Part shown: in pieces, positions 11,137 to 24,297 of the stretch
Position numbering within the stretch: the first letter of the stretch is position 1
Layout: each line of letters opens with the position of its first letter
NCBI GenBank assembly: GCA_050084515.1
Contig: CM114272.1
Span: 52,762,001-52,826,000, forward strand
DNA length: 64,000 nt
Direction of reading: 5' to 3'
DNA from: Blasia pusilla
Lineage: Eukaryota; Marchantiophyta; Marchantiopsida; Blasiales
Notes under the pieces: model-generated
Database searches by the model: none
Seen by the model: the letters and a program-made list of their open reading frames with translations, nothing else
What the model was told of the DNA's origin: nothing
Program-made: the position numbers and the translations under genes

Positions 11137-14100
11137 TTGTCTTCCACCTCTAATGGAGTCGTGTTACCTATAGGAAGTACCCTAGTACCAAATGCTTCTA
11201 TAATTAATCAGGTGTCTAATGTTGATAGGATAGTAAGGGTAAATTCCTTACTTAATCTTGCAAGGAGACCAAATTTCCAAGAAAGTGATATTAGGAAGTT
11301 GCAATTACACAAGAGTTTGAGTCCTACCAGCGGTCGTCATATATTGGGTTCTATGACAGAAATATGCCCATCATGTTGTGCCTTATATTGGAAATATGAA
11401 ATGGTGAAAGGTACAAAGTTTACTGACTCACCATATGGCATGTGTTGTGGCCATGGGAGAATACATTTGCCCCTCTTGAAATCCTCTCCTCCGTTTCTGA
11501 AATTTTTGATTTTGGGTGTTGGTCCTAGAAGTCTTCATTTCCTTAAACATGCTCGAACTTACAATTCCGCGCTTCAACTTGCATCTACCAGTGTGCACAT
11601 AAATGAACAAGTTGGTGGCATTGGACACTTCAAGATCCAAGGAGGGATCTATCAGTCTATTGGACCCTTACATCCTGATATAGGGGGGCATCCCCAATTT
11701 GCTAAACTCTATATTCATGATACTGCAAATGAATTGGAGAATCATGGAAGAGTTATGTCTAGATCTTAAGATCTTAACATGGACATCTTGAAAGGGCTAC
11801 AAGACATGTTGTATGAGTGCAATCCATATGTGAAGATCTTTCGTCATATGGCATATGAAGCAAGTGATCTTCATATGTAGATCATTCTCAAGGCAAGTAA
11901 GAGAGGTCTTGATGCAAAACGTTATAAATTAGCAAATACTTCTGAGGTTGCGGAAATTTTACCTAGTTATGGAAGTGAACACGTTGAACATTGTGATATC
12001 ATTGTACGACTAGATGGAGGAGGAATGAAGCGCATATCTGACCTCAATGAAGCATAGATTCCATTACACTTTGTTCTATTATTTATCTATGGTGAAGCAA
12101 GATGGCATGTTGGAATACCTTGGGGGAGACTCGAAAGAACTCAAAGACCCAAACATTTAGGTCCTGTTACTCATGGAGAGGAGGGACACATTGACACTTC
12201 ATATGATTGTATGCAAGAGGAAAGATTTGATGCTGATAATGTTGAGGAAAGAAGGTCAAAGAGTGTTACGACCTTACAATTTGCATGTTTTCGACTTCAA
12301 ATGCGGATTGGAGGTGAAGATGACAATCGGTTATTGCAATTTGGTCAACTTACTCAAGAATATATGGTTGACCTTTATGCCACTGTAGAGATGCAAAGAT
12401 TATCATGGATCCAATTAAATAAAAAAGAGTTGAGAGCTGAATTATATCAAGGTTTAAAGGATGCCATGCATCGACATGATGTTGATAGTAGAAGGTTTGG
12501 GAGACGCATAATATTACCCTCTTCTTTTACCAGAGGGCCACGTCATATGCATCAATTGTATCAGGATGCAATGACAATCGTGAGACAGGTGGGAAAGTCG
12601 ACTACTTTTGGACCATGACATGCAATCCGAAGTGGGAGGAGATTACATCTGCCTTATTATTGGGTCAATCAGCTGCGGACCGACCCAATTTTGTCGTGCA
12701 ATTTTTTGAGAAGAAAAAGAATGAGCTATTACGACTTATCGTTGAAAAGAAAACGTTAGGTCAAGCTGTTGGATGCATCCATATGGTGGAATTCCAAAAA
12801 AGAGGTTTGCCACATGTTCACGTTCTTATTATTTTAGGTCATGAGGATAAACCACATATCAATTCTGATTATCATCGTATCATTTCAACAGAAATCCTGG
12901 ATCAGTCTACCCATCAAAGGTTGTATTCTACTGTTACTAATTGTATGGTTCACAGTCCATGTGGACCATTAAATCTGAATGCACGATGTATGGATAAGGA
13001 AACAAAAAAGTGTACCAAAGGCTATCCTAAAGCTTTTGCAGCCAACAGGATAGAGACGGAAGATGTTTACCCAATCTATCGTAGGTAAGGATCTTCTGAT
13101 CTTGGCTTTTCTTTATTATATTTTCATTGTAAGCCATATAACATCCATGTATTCATGATTTGTTTTTTTTTTTTTTAAGATTGGAGAATGGGAGGGCAGT
13201 AACTAAGCACGAACATTCGTTGGATAATCGTTGGGTCCTGCCCTACAATCCTATGTTGTGCACCCTCTTTGATTGTCACATTAATTTGGAGATCATAAGT
13301 AGTGTTTATGCCGTGAAGTACTTATAGAAATATGTATATAAGGGGTCCGACGCGATGACATTTAAGGTTTCAAAAGATATGGATACATCCAAAGCAATGG
13401 AAGTCATTGATGAGACATTGATGAGGATTCGGAGGGTACAAAAAAGAAATGGTTGTTGCCATCCCATTGGCCGGTTATACCTTACTCATCTAGATGAATA
13501 CCCAAAAGTTTATCCTATGCTTTTTTGTGTACATTGGATTTCCCTCTTATATTCATTCATTCTAAAGCGAGTGAATGATTTTGGAAAGGGATAAGCTAAT
13601 TTATTTCACACATGTTTAGGTGAAGGAGAACGTCATTGGTTGAGATTACTCCTCCATAATGTTCGAGGAGCAACTACATACGAATGTTTGAGAATTGTTG
13701 ATGGAGTATTGTGTCCAACATTCAAGGAGGCTGCAATCCAATTGGGACTCCTTGAGGGTGATAGGGAAGTGTTCTCCTACTTTGAAGAAGCTTCCATGAT
13801 CTCTACGGGTTCTACACTTTGCCATCTATTTGCAATTATTCTAGCTTACAACACACCGGCTCAACTTGATACACTTTGGAGTGAATTCTTGGATCCCTTG
13901 GTAGAAGCTCTCTTATATGAACCACTTGAGGTAAGAAATCATCACTATTACTGCTTACATCATTTGTTTCCTTCCTCATAGTATCTTCTATTGAACAATG
14001 AAGAAACTAACCATGATTTGGACATTTTCAAAACTTTGCCATTGCAGAAAATAGGAATTCCTAATCTTCGCGTTGATGATGCTATAACTAATACTGCATT

Positions 14101-15240
14101 GTTGGAAGTCCACTATTACTCACAAGATCAGGGAAAGAGATTGTCCGACTTTCCTGACATGCCTCAAGCTAATTTCCAAATCCTTTGTTCGCATTCATAT
14201 TTGGAGGAACAAGAGCTATTATATGATACTGAGGAATTATTTGAGCGTGTATAATTTGGCGAATCATGTCTAAATGAAGGAAAAAGTGTTGTTTGGGATG
14301 CAATAGATGATGAGCTTGATAAAATATGCGTGAATGCTCCACCATCTCCAAAAAAATTTCTTCATCAATGATCCACGTGGAATGGGAAAGACATAGTTAT
14401 ATAATCTTCTCCTTGCAAGTGTAAGGAGTGCAACAAGTATAGCTTTAGCACTAGCATCATCTAGAATTGCTGCTCTATTGTTAGATGGAGGACATACTGC
14501 CCATTCACGCTTCAAGATCCCTATCAATCTTCATGAGAGCTCTACTTGCAAGTAAGTGCTTTTACCTACTTTACATCAAATTCTATCAATATATATAGTC
14601 TTTCCAAGTATTACAAATTCTAATTTACTTCCCTGTATTGTTTGTAGTTTATCAGTCAATAGTGATCAAGCGCGCTTAATCCATGATGCGATACTCATTA
14701 TATGGGACGAAGCACCTATGGCTCATCGTCATGCATTCGAGGCCGTGAATCGCACTTTACAAGATATCATGGGAACAGTCTCTGATGATCTACGACAAAT
14801 ACCATTTGGTGGAAAACTTATGATATTTGATGGTGACTTTCGTCAAGTTTTGCCTGTTGTTCGTCATGGGCATCAGCCGCGAATGTGTAAGTCACTATAA
14901 AGAGGTCATCTCTTTGGTCTGATGTTAAGGTCATGAAGTTGACAACAAACATGCGAGTTCAAAGGTTGGAAGGTCATTTGCGTATTGAACAACAAGCTTT
15001 TGCCAATTGATTATTGGAAGTGGGAGAGGGTCGTGTACCTTTGTACCCTGCTTTGAGAGAAGAATTTATATATTTACCATTTGAAATTGTGACTAAGAGT
15101 AACAAGATATGCGATCATATTGATTTAATCTATGGCAGTTCTTTTAGCCGATTCCATGACATTGATTTCTTGAGAGATATGGCTATTTTGACACCGAGAA
15201 ATAGGGATGTTGACGAAATAAATGGAGATGTCATGTCTTG
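11137..15240 (+). pseudogene. Decayed autonomous Helitron Rep/helicase (RepHel) gene
   Basis: Successive broken frames follow the domain order of plant Helitron helicases. 11137-11880 is the N-terminal region with CPSCCALYWKYE and MCCGHGRIHLP zinc-binding-like pairs. 12290-12618 is the Helitron_like_N region (RLLQFGQLTQEYMVDLYA). 12615-13088 is the Rep domain with the HUH motif GLPHVHVLII. The Rep Y2 motif reads AVKYL-stop-KYVYKG around 13311-13335, with TAG at 13325-13327. 14360-15241 is a Pif1-type helicase with a degenerate Walker A (DPRGMGKT) and Walker B (ILIIWDEAPM), then GDFRQVLPV. Several stops and frame changes interrupt the frame, so no active protein is expected. Length and order suggest one old insertion rather than a mosaic. 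The 3' end is lost in the AC tract. Confidence 0.88.
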
Positions 15241-15262
15241 ATTTCCTGGACAAGTAATCCTT

Positions 15263-15542
<280 letters not shown>

Positions 15543-15619
15543 TTTGGACTCCCTCCGCATCGTCTGTGTTTGAAGATTGGTGCACCAATCATGCTCTTAC
15601 CAAACATGAATGGGTCACA

Positions 15620-16388
15620 TGGACAATGTTGTGCGCATATACATCGCTACACTACATATATCGCTGTTACCAAACACAGACAAAAACACGCATGATCCCA
15701 TGCTAACTCATGGCATCCAAACAACGAGACAAGAAGTGCCAAAATATCTCCAATTAAAATAAGGTGAAATCTCTCTTACAACACCATAGCTCTCACATGT
15801 GTGCACTCTCACATGTCTCTCTCAACGTCAAACCAAACCCACTCTCCTAATGAGAGACTTGGGTTACATTGATAAGGCAAGGGACCATAGCTCCGCCGCC
15901 TCTTGCCAAGAGGTTTAACAACACAAGCTCTCTCTCCTTGAGGTATACCCCTCCCCTCTCCCAAGCTCTCTCTATGATAACCTATGCTCCCAAGTCACCT
16001 TCTTGGCTCTTGACCTGATGTAGGAGGTCAAGAGCCACTTCCCTAAAATATGAAGTTGGCCTTAAACTCAAAATGGTATTTACCTAAAATAGTAAGTTCT
16101 TCAATATGGCTCCAAATGAGCCGAAACGAAGGGGAAAACTGCTCTCTCAGGTTTCCCGGGCCACAGCAGGTCATCCTCGACCTCTTGAGCATGTCCTCCA
16201 ATACTCGCAAAGGCGCTCTACTAGATCTCACCGATATATCCTAAAAGACGTGACAATTGTCGTGCGCATACACATCGCTATACAACAAACATCGCTGTCA
16301 CCGAACACACATACCACGCACCATCCCGTGCTAACTCATGGCATCCAAACAATGAGACAAGAAGTGCCAAGATATCTCCAATCGTCCC
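15620..16388. repeat. Direct repeat pair of ~145 bp
   Basis: 15620-15765 and about 16243-16388 are direct copies. Both run from gtgcgcata-acatcgct through ctaactcatggcatccaaac to agtgccaa-atatctccaat with scattered differences. They flank the left arm of the 15.76-17.06 kb palindrome. They could be residual LTR or element ends bordering an insertion. Confidence 0.6.
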
Positions 16389-17060
16389 CCTAGCTGGTGG
16401 TTAGGTCCCTCTAACTCTAGACAACCATCTCTCCCTACCTACCATGACATACATCTCTCCGACGTAAAGAGCAAGAAGGCCAGGTGCTCATGTGGCCCCA
16501 TCGTTAGTCTCCTTGTCACGTCCTTTAGGATAGATCAGTGAGATCTAGTAGAGCGTCTTCAAGAGTAGTGGAGGACATGCCTAGGAGGTCGAGGATAACC
16601 TGCTGAGGCCCCGGGGAATCTGAGAGAGCAGATTTCCCCTTCGTTTTGGCTCATTTGGAGCCATATTGAGGAACTTACTATTTTAGGTAAGTACCATTTT
16701 GAGTATATGATTGACTTTATATTTTTGGTAAGTGGCCTTTGACCTCCTACATCAGGTCAAGAGCCAAGGAGGTGACTTGGGAGAATAGGTTACCATGGAG
16801 AGAACTTGGGAGAGGGAAGGGATATATATCCCAAGGAGAGAGAACTTGAGAGCTCATTCCCTCTTTGTTGAACCTCTTGGCATGAGGCGGCGGAGCTATG
16901 GTCCCTTGCCTTGTGAATGTAACCCAAAACTCTCATTAGGAGAGTGGGTTTGGTTTGACATGAGAGAGAGTGCACATCTTTGAGAGCTATGGTGTGAGAT
17001 TGTGTAGAGAGAGATTGAATCTTACTTTACAAAGAGAGAATGAGAGAGTGAGAGAGCTTC
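15760..17060. repeat. Large palindrome, ~490-bp imperfect arms
   Basis: The left arm (about 15765-16245) is the reverse complement of the right arm (about 16520-17060). Matching landmarks include accatagctccgccgcctc at 15890 against gaggcggcggagctatggt near 16890, and the gtcaagagcca segments at 16027 and 16755. The arms are separated by about 270 bp. No protein-coding content is visible. The right arm overlaps the outer end of the long inverted repeat of the gag-bearing unit. Confidence 0.75.
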
Positions 17061-20000
17061 ATGGGGGAGCTCGCTAGTCACTCGCTGTTTTTTCAGGTTG
17101 GGGACCGTGTTCCCCGTTCAACGGCTCATGGGAGTGCTCATTGGAACAAGGGTTGCTTGCATTGTTCTTTGCATTTGCCAATTTTTCGTGTGGAAGAGTG
17201 GCGCACGGAAGCGATGCCCAATTTCTGATAGGGATTAAGTATGGGGGCCGGTTGCCCCATGCCGGTGCTTTCAAGAGCACCATGTCGCTTGCTGATTTGC
17301 ATTTTTACAGGTTTTACATTTTTTTTGGAAGGAATCAGCGCGGAAGCGCTGTCAAATTTTGTGTAGGAGAAAGAGACATTGGGCTTTACGACAATCCCGG
17401 TCAGTTTTTTCTGGAATGTCAAATTCTAAATATTTTTTGATGCTGGCGTAGATCATAAAGTTGTACACGTTGTGCAAAAAACAATGCGCAATTTGGAGTT
17501 GCGAGAAAAAAAGTTATGGTCAATCTTGCAAAACTGCCATTGCTAGGCGATTTTTAGGGTTAAAATGTGCAAACCCTAAACCAACCGCCACACCGGCGGC
17601 GGCCGTCGCCATCATAGTCATAGTAAACGGTCAACCGTCACCATCGATGGTCAACCATCATGAGCGGCGGTCAACCGTCACCATCACCGTTCGGCCGTCA
17701 CCATCAACGGTCAACCGTCACCGTCAATGGTCCACCGTCCGTTGTCCACCCTTGGTTGCCATTGCCGCCGTTACGGAGTGGAGTGTCTTCCACAACGTTC
17801 GTTGATTCTCGGACTTGCATCGCCATCACATACTATGTTACCGTCATCAACTTGTGATGGCATATGACCTCATGTTATAGTGTTTGAGTTTTGATTTCAT
17901 GCTACTATGTTGTGATTGGTAGCCGCTCAACGACGATCGGGTACCGTGCCGTGACACCCGTAGTCGCAACACGCCGCCGATTGCAACACTAGGAGAAGCC
18001 ATAGCACGCTCTATCGTGGGTCTAGCGGGCATCTCCACTATCCTAGCAACCGAAGTCTGCCAAGAATCTGACGTGGACGGCCCGAGCATCCGCTCCAAGG
18101 GCAGGTCCATCACCTCCTCTGCAATCATCTATAAACGTGATGCAAGAACTCCAACTCCACGCTCACATAGCATAACGGCCAGCCGGAACACCTCGGGGGA
18201 CGTACCTCCCAATGTCATTACATCGTAAGCAGAAAATAGGGGAGCACAGTACATAATCGTGGCCGCCCCCAACATCGTACTCGACACATGCTTCTACTGA
18301 GCATGAGCAATAGGAGTCGTTGCACTTGTTTCTCCCATTGCCCTCCATGTATGCATACCAATAACATCACCAACTCTCGGGGAACTCTGATTAGGACCCA
18401 TCGATGGGGTCCTCATTGCCTCGGACAAGGTGAAAGAATGCGCAAGCTTGGTATGTTTCTTGGCTTCCCCCTCATGTAGATCCAACTCTGGGTTTGCTCC
18501 ACGCATCATAATTATGGCGGCCTCCATCAAGGCAACCCCGCCCATCCAACTAGGATCCTCCATATCTCTGGCTACTCCATATGATGTTGATGCCACGGAT
18601 TCGACATCGAGTAACCTCAATGCCAAAGCGGCAATCTGCGTCTGTAGCTGCTGTATCTGAGCAGCCATCCCAGAATCACGCCCAACATCTCCCTCGACGC
18701 GTCTAGGTGAAGGGAATCTACCTCCTCCACGGGCAACTCCACCATCCTGTCGGGCAACTCTAGCTCCTCGTCCCCCAACGGGACCACTTAGTACACAACC
18801 TCTAGGCCCACTCGGACCGACTACTCGCTCTAGTGCCCTCTCTAGCCCTTGGTATAAACTGAAACATCTTGCGCGTGTGTGACCGTACCTATGAAAATAG
18901 TCACACTGATAACCTCCTCGTGCAGCACCATCTCCTCCTCCATGCTGAGGCACGTGACCATGACCCTGATGAGTGCAATCACATTGATGATGGGCTTCAC
19001 CAAATGACCAACAAGTAATCGTAGGCGGTTGTTGCTGAGCCGCATATGAAGATGCAGGTCTCTGTGGCACGGCCTCCTGGTATCCTCCTTGAGCTCGTGG
19101 TGCCACCTATCTTGGAGTCCACGTTGCTGCAGGCAATTCGTGACTACTCTCGCCCAGAACTCATGGTGGCTATGCTCTCCTCCGCCATATTGCGCTCAAT
19201 GTTCTCGGCGGTCCTAAGAACATCTCTCAACGTAGGGGAGGTGTTCATAAGAAGTAGCCCCTCCCGCACCCGTGTCCGTAGGGTCCTGTCCAGCATCGTG
19301 TACCATGACTGGATAGCCTGAGCCTATGTCACCCCTGAGTGATGTTGATCAATCGATGCAAGCGAGTGTAAGCCTCACGCAAACTCTCACCCGGACATCT
19401 CTGGAAGTCGTGGATGCTCCACAACTTCTCCATCCGTATCCCCTAGTAGCTTGCTCTCAACTCAACAAAGAACTCAACCACGGGTTGGAACCTGGGATGA
19501 ATCCGACTAGATGGTGCAACTGCTCCAGTGCGAGTGACCCCTCCTAAAACATCACTAGTGGAAGAGGAAGTAGCCTCTCTTGACTCCTCCTCCTCATCTG
19601 GGAATGGCTCCGTCCATGACACATAGTGTGGGTCATAGTAGAGTCGCCATGCCTCAATCTCCTTGGCATATCTATGGGAGAACTCATGGTAATCGTCCAT
19701 GGGCGTCCCCTCTAAATGCTGGAACATACCGTTCCATGCTGTAAATGGGTTGAACTCTCTAGAGTTCCGAGCTTGCTGTGAGTCACACAAACTCCTAAAC
19801 TCTGAAATGAAGTCGTGGAGCTCTATAGTGCCTACAACACCCCAAAAACCTACGCGGTCCTCTACCGCGGTCGTCCATTTCGTACGCCCAATTGGTAGGA
19901 CCACTCAATTTGTACGGTGGATCACTAACACACTCCTCTATACGCTCCCCCTTGTCTGAAGATGACACAGAAGGAGATCGAGATGGTCTCTCACGTGGAG

Positions 20001-21675
20001 ACCCTCGAAACCTCGCACCACTCCAGGTAAACCCTCCAGAGCTACTCTCATGTCCACTACCTTGCCTCTCAAAATCCCGAATGGACATCGTGATGACCCT
20101 CGTGCCCCTCTCACACGATCATTCTCAATTTCACGAGTAATCCCTCAATCACTCAAACTAAACATGCGGCACTCAATCTACACTCTCTCATTGAGACGTG
20201 TGTTGTATGGCAACAAGCACCGTGGTCCGGCAAATCAATTGATCTATCGTCTCATCGACAAACCATCATCAACTCTGGACATCCCACATAGTTCTATGTC
20301 CCCTAAACCCATACATCATTGATGCTCTCAACATCAATACGAAACCCAATATCCCATATAACTTCCCAATACTCGGAAATCCCTCACACGTGCAGGGTAA
20401 GAGACCATAATGGGTAACCTGACAATAATTTCGATGTCACTCCTTGGCAATTGCAAATCTCGATCCCAACTCGGTCGTGAAGATAAATCCTCCAATCAGC
20501 AACTTGTACTCCTCTCATACTGACGCTGCTCAAACCTCCTCAATATGCGGTAGACACGAAATGGCTACAGACCAGGACGACACTCGATAATGGGATACGG
20601 CATACCCTCCTCAATCAGCAATACACAAGCTCTATTCCTTAGTGAAGGAGCGGCTTCACAATCGAGACGGTGCGGTGCGGCAATCGGCGGCGCGTTGCGA
20701 CTACGAGCGTCACGACACGGTACTCGATCGTCGTCGAGCGGCTACCAATCACGACATAGCAGAATGAAATGAGAACTCAAACACCATAACCCGAGATCAC
20801 GCGCCATCACTCGTTGATGACGAAACTACGATGACGGTGGCGGCCACAACAAAGAACGTGGTGGTGGGGCAAGTCAAAGAATTAACGGTCGTGGAAGACC
20901 GTCCACTCCGTAATGGTGGCAATGGCAGCCAACGGCGGACAACAGCCAAACACAACTCTGAGCAGCGGTCGACGGTGGACCGTTGAAGGCGACGGCCGCT
21001 TCCAACGGATGGCTCGTTTAGGGTTTGAACAATTTTATCCTAAAAATCGCCTAACAATAGTTTTGCAAAATTGGCCATAACATTTTGCTCGTAGCTCCAA
21101 ATTGTGCAATGTCTATTGCACAATGTGTACAACTTCATGATGTACAATGGCATCAAAAATATTTTGAATCGAATCATTCAATAAAAATTGACAAGGACTG
21201 TTGTAAATCCCAACGTCTCTTCTCCTACAGAAATTCTGGCAGCGATTCCGCGCTGATTTCTCCCAACAAAAATGTAAAACTTGTGAAAATAAGAATTAGA
21301 AAGCTACATAGTGCTCTCAATAGCACCTTCATGGGGCAACCTGCCCCCATACTCAATCCCTATCAGAAATTGGGCAGCGCTTCCGTGCGCCACTCTCTCA
21401 CGCGAAAAATTGGCACACAAACGTCAAAACAACGTGGCTCTTGCTCCCGTGAGCTCTCCCATGAGCCATGAAGCGGGTAACATGGTTCCCAACCTACACC
21501 AAACATCGAGGAACCAGAAAGCTCCCCCATGAAGCTTTCTCACCCTCTCATTCTCTCTTTGTAAAATAAGGTGAAATCTCTCTCACAACACCATAGGTCT
21601 CACATATGTGCACTCTCACATGTCTCTCTCAATGTCAAACCAAACCCACTCTCCTAATGAGAGACTAAGGTTACA
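16918..21675 (-). mobile_element. Gag-bearing element bounded by ~1-kb inverted repeats
   Basis: 16918-17985 and 20680-21675 are reverse complements over about 1 kb, from TGTAACC at the outer edge to the GATTGC / GCAATC point at the inner edge, with small indels. The outer ends start TG and end CA, as LTRs do, but the copies are inverted. The 2.7-kb centre holds a broken gag gene on the minus strand. The left arm has an extra array of ggtcaaccgtcaccatc-like units (17626-17740). No protease, RT, integrase or transposase is visible. Either this is an LTR retrotransposon derivative in which one LTR was inverted, or a terminal-inverted-repeat element that captured gag. Confidence 0.65.
18294..20088 (-). 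pseudogene. Ty3/gypsy-like gag, frameshifted
   Basis: Read on the minus strand, gag pieces follow in order: 20088-19795 (start ATG, Ser/Arg-rich), 19904-19443, a CPGESLREAYTRLHRLI segment near 19420-19340 that matches the retrotransposon gag core, a segment of the type VREGLLLMNTSPTLRDVL near 19290-19190, and 19106-18294. The last piece has zinc-knuckle-like Cys/His clusters (CWSFGEAHHQCDC and CDYFHRYGHTRARC), a short Leu-zipper-like stretch IQQLQTQIAALALRLL, and a Gly/Arg-rich linker. At least three frame changes or stops break it. The family is a plant Ty3/gypsy gag by motif. No pol follows downstream. Confidence 0.7.
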
Positions 21676-23180
21676 CTTCTAACTTGTTCACGTAAGTCAT
21701 TTTCATCATATAAGAGTCTCGTGAATGAGGGGACTCGAAGTTACGTTGTGGCATGCTTAGGAAATTAGAAAATCTCTTTCAATAATCTTGCAAATGATAA
21801 CGTATTTCAAATAATGTGGTGTTAATGGTAGAAGAACCCATTGGAAGATTAGGAATTCTTGTTTTTTGCAAGGGCAACTGATTTATCTCAAATAAATCCA
21901 AAGATATGATAGTGAATTGGAAGAAGGAATGAAAAAGAAAGATGAACGAAGGTCTATTTCTTTTGCTTACTTGACATCATTCTTGAAATATATCCTCTAT
22001 GAGTAGAGCCAAAAATTGATTCCATATTGTAACAAGTCTAGCATGTGTATTTTAATAAGGTAGAATGACGGTAAATAATCGACGAAGTAAGGGAAGTGTG
22101 CAAATCTTGACAGATTCTTGTAAGCAAGAGAATAGTTCATTATCATCTTCAAGAAGTCCCGATTAAATAACAACTTCCTTAAGAGTTGGATATATGATTC
22201 TAGGTACAGTTCTCTAAGTGTTCATATGAAGTTACACTTTGAACATGATGAAGAAGTAATCGCAACTAGTGACGTTCGTTATCATCTGTAGAAATATATA
22301 TGATTAGTATCAAACAATCCATCCATTCGCCTTCGTGATTCGCACTTTTTCGTTTCTTCCTCCTCCCACCCAAGGTTGCATGTGGACAAAGTCCGTGTCA
22401 GTGGACTTATGTCCGTCCTATGGAAGGACTTCTCCATATGGGCCCCACCTTTTCCTTCTTTCTCCTTCCCCTTACTTGCCTTCATGTTCCATACTCCCCC
22501 GTTTCTTCCTCCCTCCACCTCCACCTCCACTCCCTCCTGCCTCATTGCTCCACTCATCCTTGCCTTGCCTTCCATCATGGACTATAAGTATGGGTCCCAC
22601 CTCTTGGAACCCATGTCTGTGTACATGTCCGTCCATGTCCGTCCTAAAGAAGGACTTGTCGGTTTTTGTACAACCATGCTCTCACCTCCAACCTCTCCCC
22701 CCTCATTGCCCCGCCCACCCTTGCCTTCCACCATGAACTATATGTGTGAACCCCACCTTTTGTAATCCATGTCCATGGACATATCCAAACTTGTTTGTCC
22801 TAGAGACGGGCTTGTCCGTTTTTGTGCAACCATGTAAGGACTAAAGCGCGTCCATGTCAAGTAGATTTTCCGCCACTTTGCCCTTCTTTCGACTTAAATT
22901 CGAATACTCTTATGGCCCTCCTAACTAATTTCTTTTGAATACCCTTATGGCCGGACACGGACAAACAAAAATTGGACATGTTTAGGGGAAAATATTTAAA
23001 ATAAGATAAACCAAAAAGTTGATATATTTATGGAAGAATAATTTTTTAAAATTAAATCATTATATTTTTGGGAAATGGTGGTGCGATGCCAGGCTTCAGA
23101 AATTCCAAGGTTCAAAAAGGAAAGTGTCGAATGCCGAAGCTATTGCCATTTCAAGAAGGCCTTCTCAAATAATAGTATAG
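21676..23180. other. Intergenic, low-complexity pyrimidine-rich segment
   Basis: No gene is supported. 22375-22600 and 22600-22860 are a loose direct duplication built on gtccgt-gtc, aaggacttctcc / aaggacttgtcc and ttccttc-rich blocks. The long open frames here (22335-22765) are products of C/T-rich composition. Confidence 0.4.
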
Positions 23181-23364
23181 ATTAAGACGAGTTGGTGCTT
23201 GTTTAGGGTCATGCAAGAGGCCTCCTTCTTTGCATCTATTGTTAGTTAGATGAAATTAAGCTATTAGAGAGGACAAGTGTCATAATTAGAGGCCACCCAA
23301 AAAGATAGGTGTTAAATAGAGAGATGTTAGTTATTCAAACCCCTGTTGCTAATAATAATATAGA
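23177..23364 (-). mobile_element. Two eroded Helitron 5' termini
   Basis: On the minus strand, TCTATATTATTATTAG starts at 23364 and TCTATACTATTATTTGAG starts near 23177, both preceded by A. They match the 5' consensus of the Helitron family seen at 9120. Matching 3' ends with hairpin and CTRR are not clear, so element lengths are unknown. Confidence 0.4.
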
Positions 23365-23627
23365 TTATTAGCTTATTGAAGAAACTAGTATGGCGGCCCA
23401 AAATGGTGAGGGGTTGGTAAAGTTTCCAAACTATGTGCATTCCCAATTCTGAGTGCAAAGATCAAATCTAAGGATGGTGAAGATGCCAAGATGTCTATAG
23501 TGCTCAGAGAACTGGAAAAGAACACTTTGCTATACTCGATGAGGCACTCTTTGCATCCTCTACAAAAACAATTCAAGAAGTAATTGGGATAGTAAAGAAG
23601 AAAGAACTAATCTCGTCATAAATAGGA

Positions 23628-24297
23628 CTAGTCTACAACATGTGCTATTCATAAGACCAATAATTGTATCGACCAATAATTATGCTCTCAAGAATAAAAA
23701 CATTTTCTTATTGCCATGCGTCATATAGGCACTTGCAAGTTAAGAATCCATCCTCCCGTAATATGATAAATCAGTTTGTCATAAAGAGGACTAGTTTACA
23801 AAGACCAATAAACATGTTACCTAATAAATTTCATAATAATAATTTTCCCGTGTCACTAAAAAGATTCTTTCAGTGCCATATGTTAATTAAATATACAAAT
23901 CAAGTAGCCATCCTCCCTTCATAGTATAGATAATCTTGTCATCTAGATAACTAGCATATACCTTGTGTTATGCATGAAACGAACAAACATGTTGCCTAGT
24001 AAATTTAATAATAAGAATTTTCCCGTGTTACTAAAAATATTCTTTCAGTGCCATATGTCAATCACATATACAAATCAAGTAGCCATCCTCCCTTAATAGT
24101 ATAGATAATCTTGTCATCCAGAGAACTACTGTATACCTTGTGTTATGCATAAAATGAATAATCATGTTGCCCAAAGATTCCAAAATTTATTTCTTTATTT
24201 GCTAGTGTTATTAAAGAAATTTTTGTTGTCGCACTACCATGTGTCAGTCTAATATGTCGTGTTTACAAATCAAGAATCCATCCTCCCTTAATAGTGT
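23628..24297 (-). mobile_element. Head-to-tail array of four ~150-bp mini-Helitrons
   Basis: Two units have both termini: 24105-23951 (155 bp) and 23930-23791 (140 bp) on the minus strand. Each starts TCTATACTAT-AAGGGAGG after an A and ends CTAG before a T. Two flanking units, about 24297-24125 and 23768-23628, are more decayed. Between units lie about 20-bp spacers such as ttatctagatgacaagatta. Each unit contains TGGCACTGAAAGAAT-like and CAACATG segments. The subterminal hairpin is eroded compared with the copy at 33768. Confidence 0.65.

Noticed and set aside
23628-24297. A CRISPR-like array of regular repeats
   Set aside because: Units are ~150 bp with short, non-unique spacers and Helitron borders in a plant genome.
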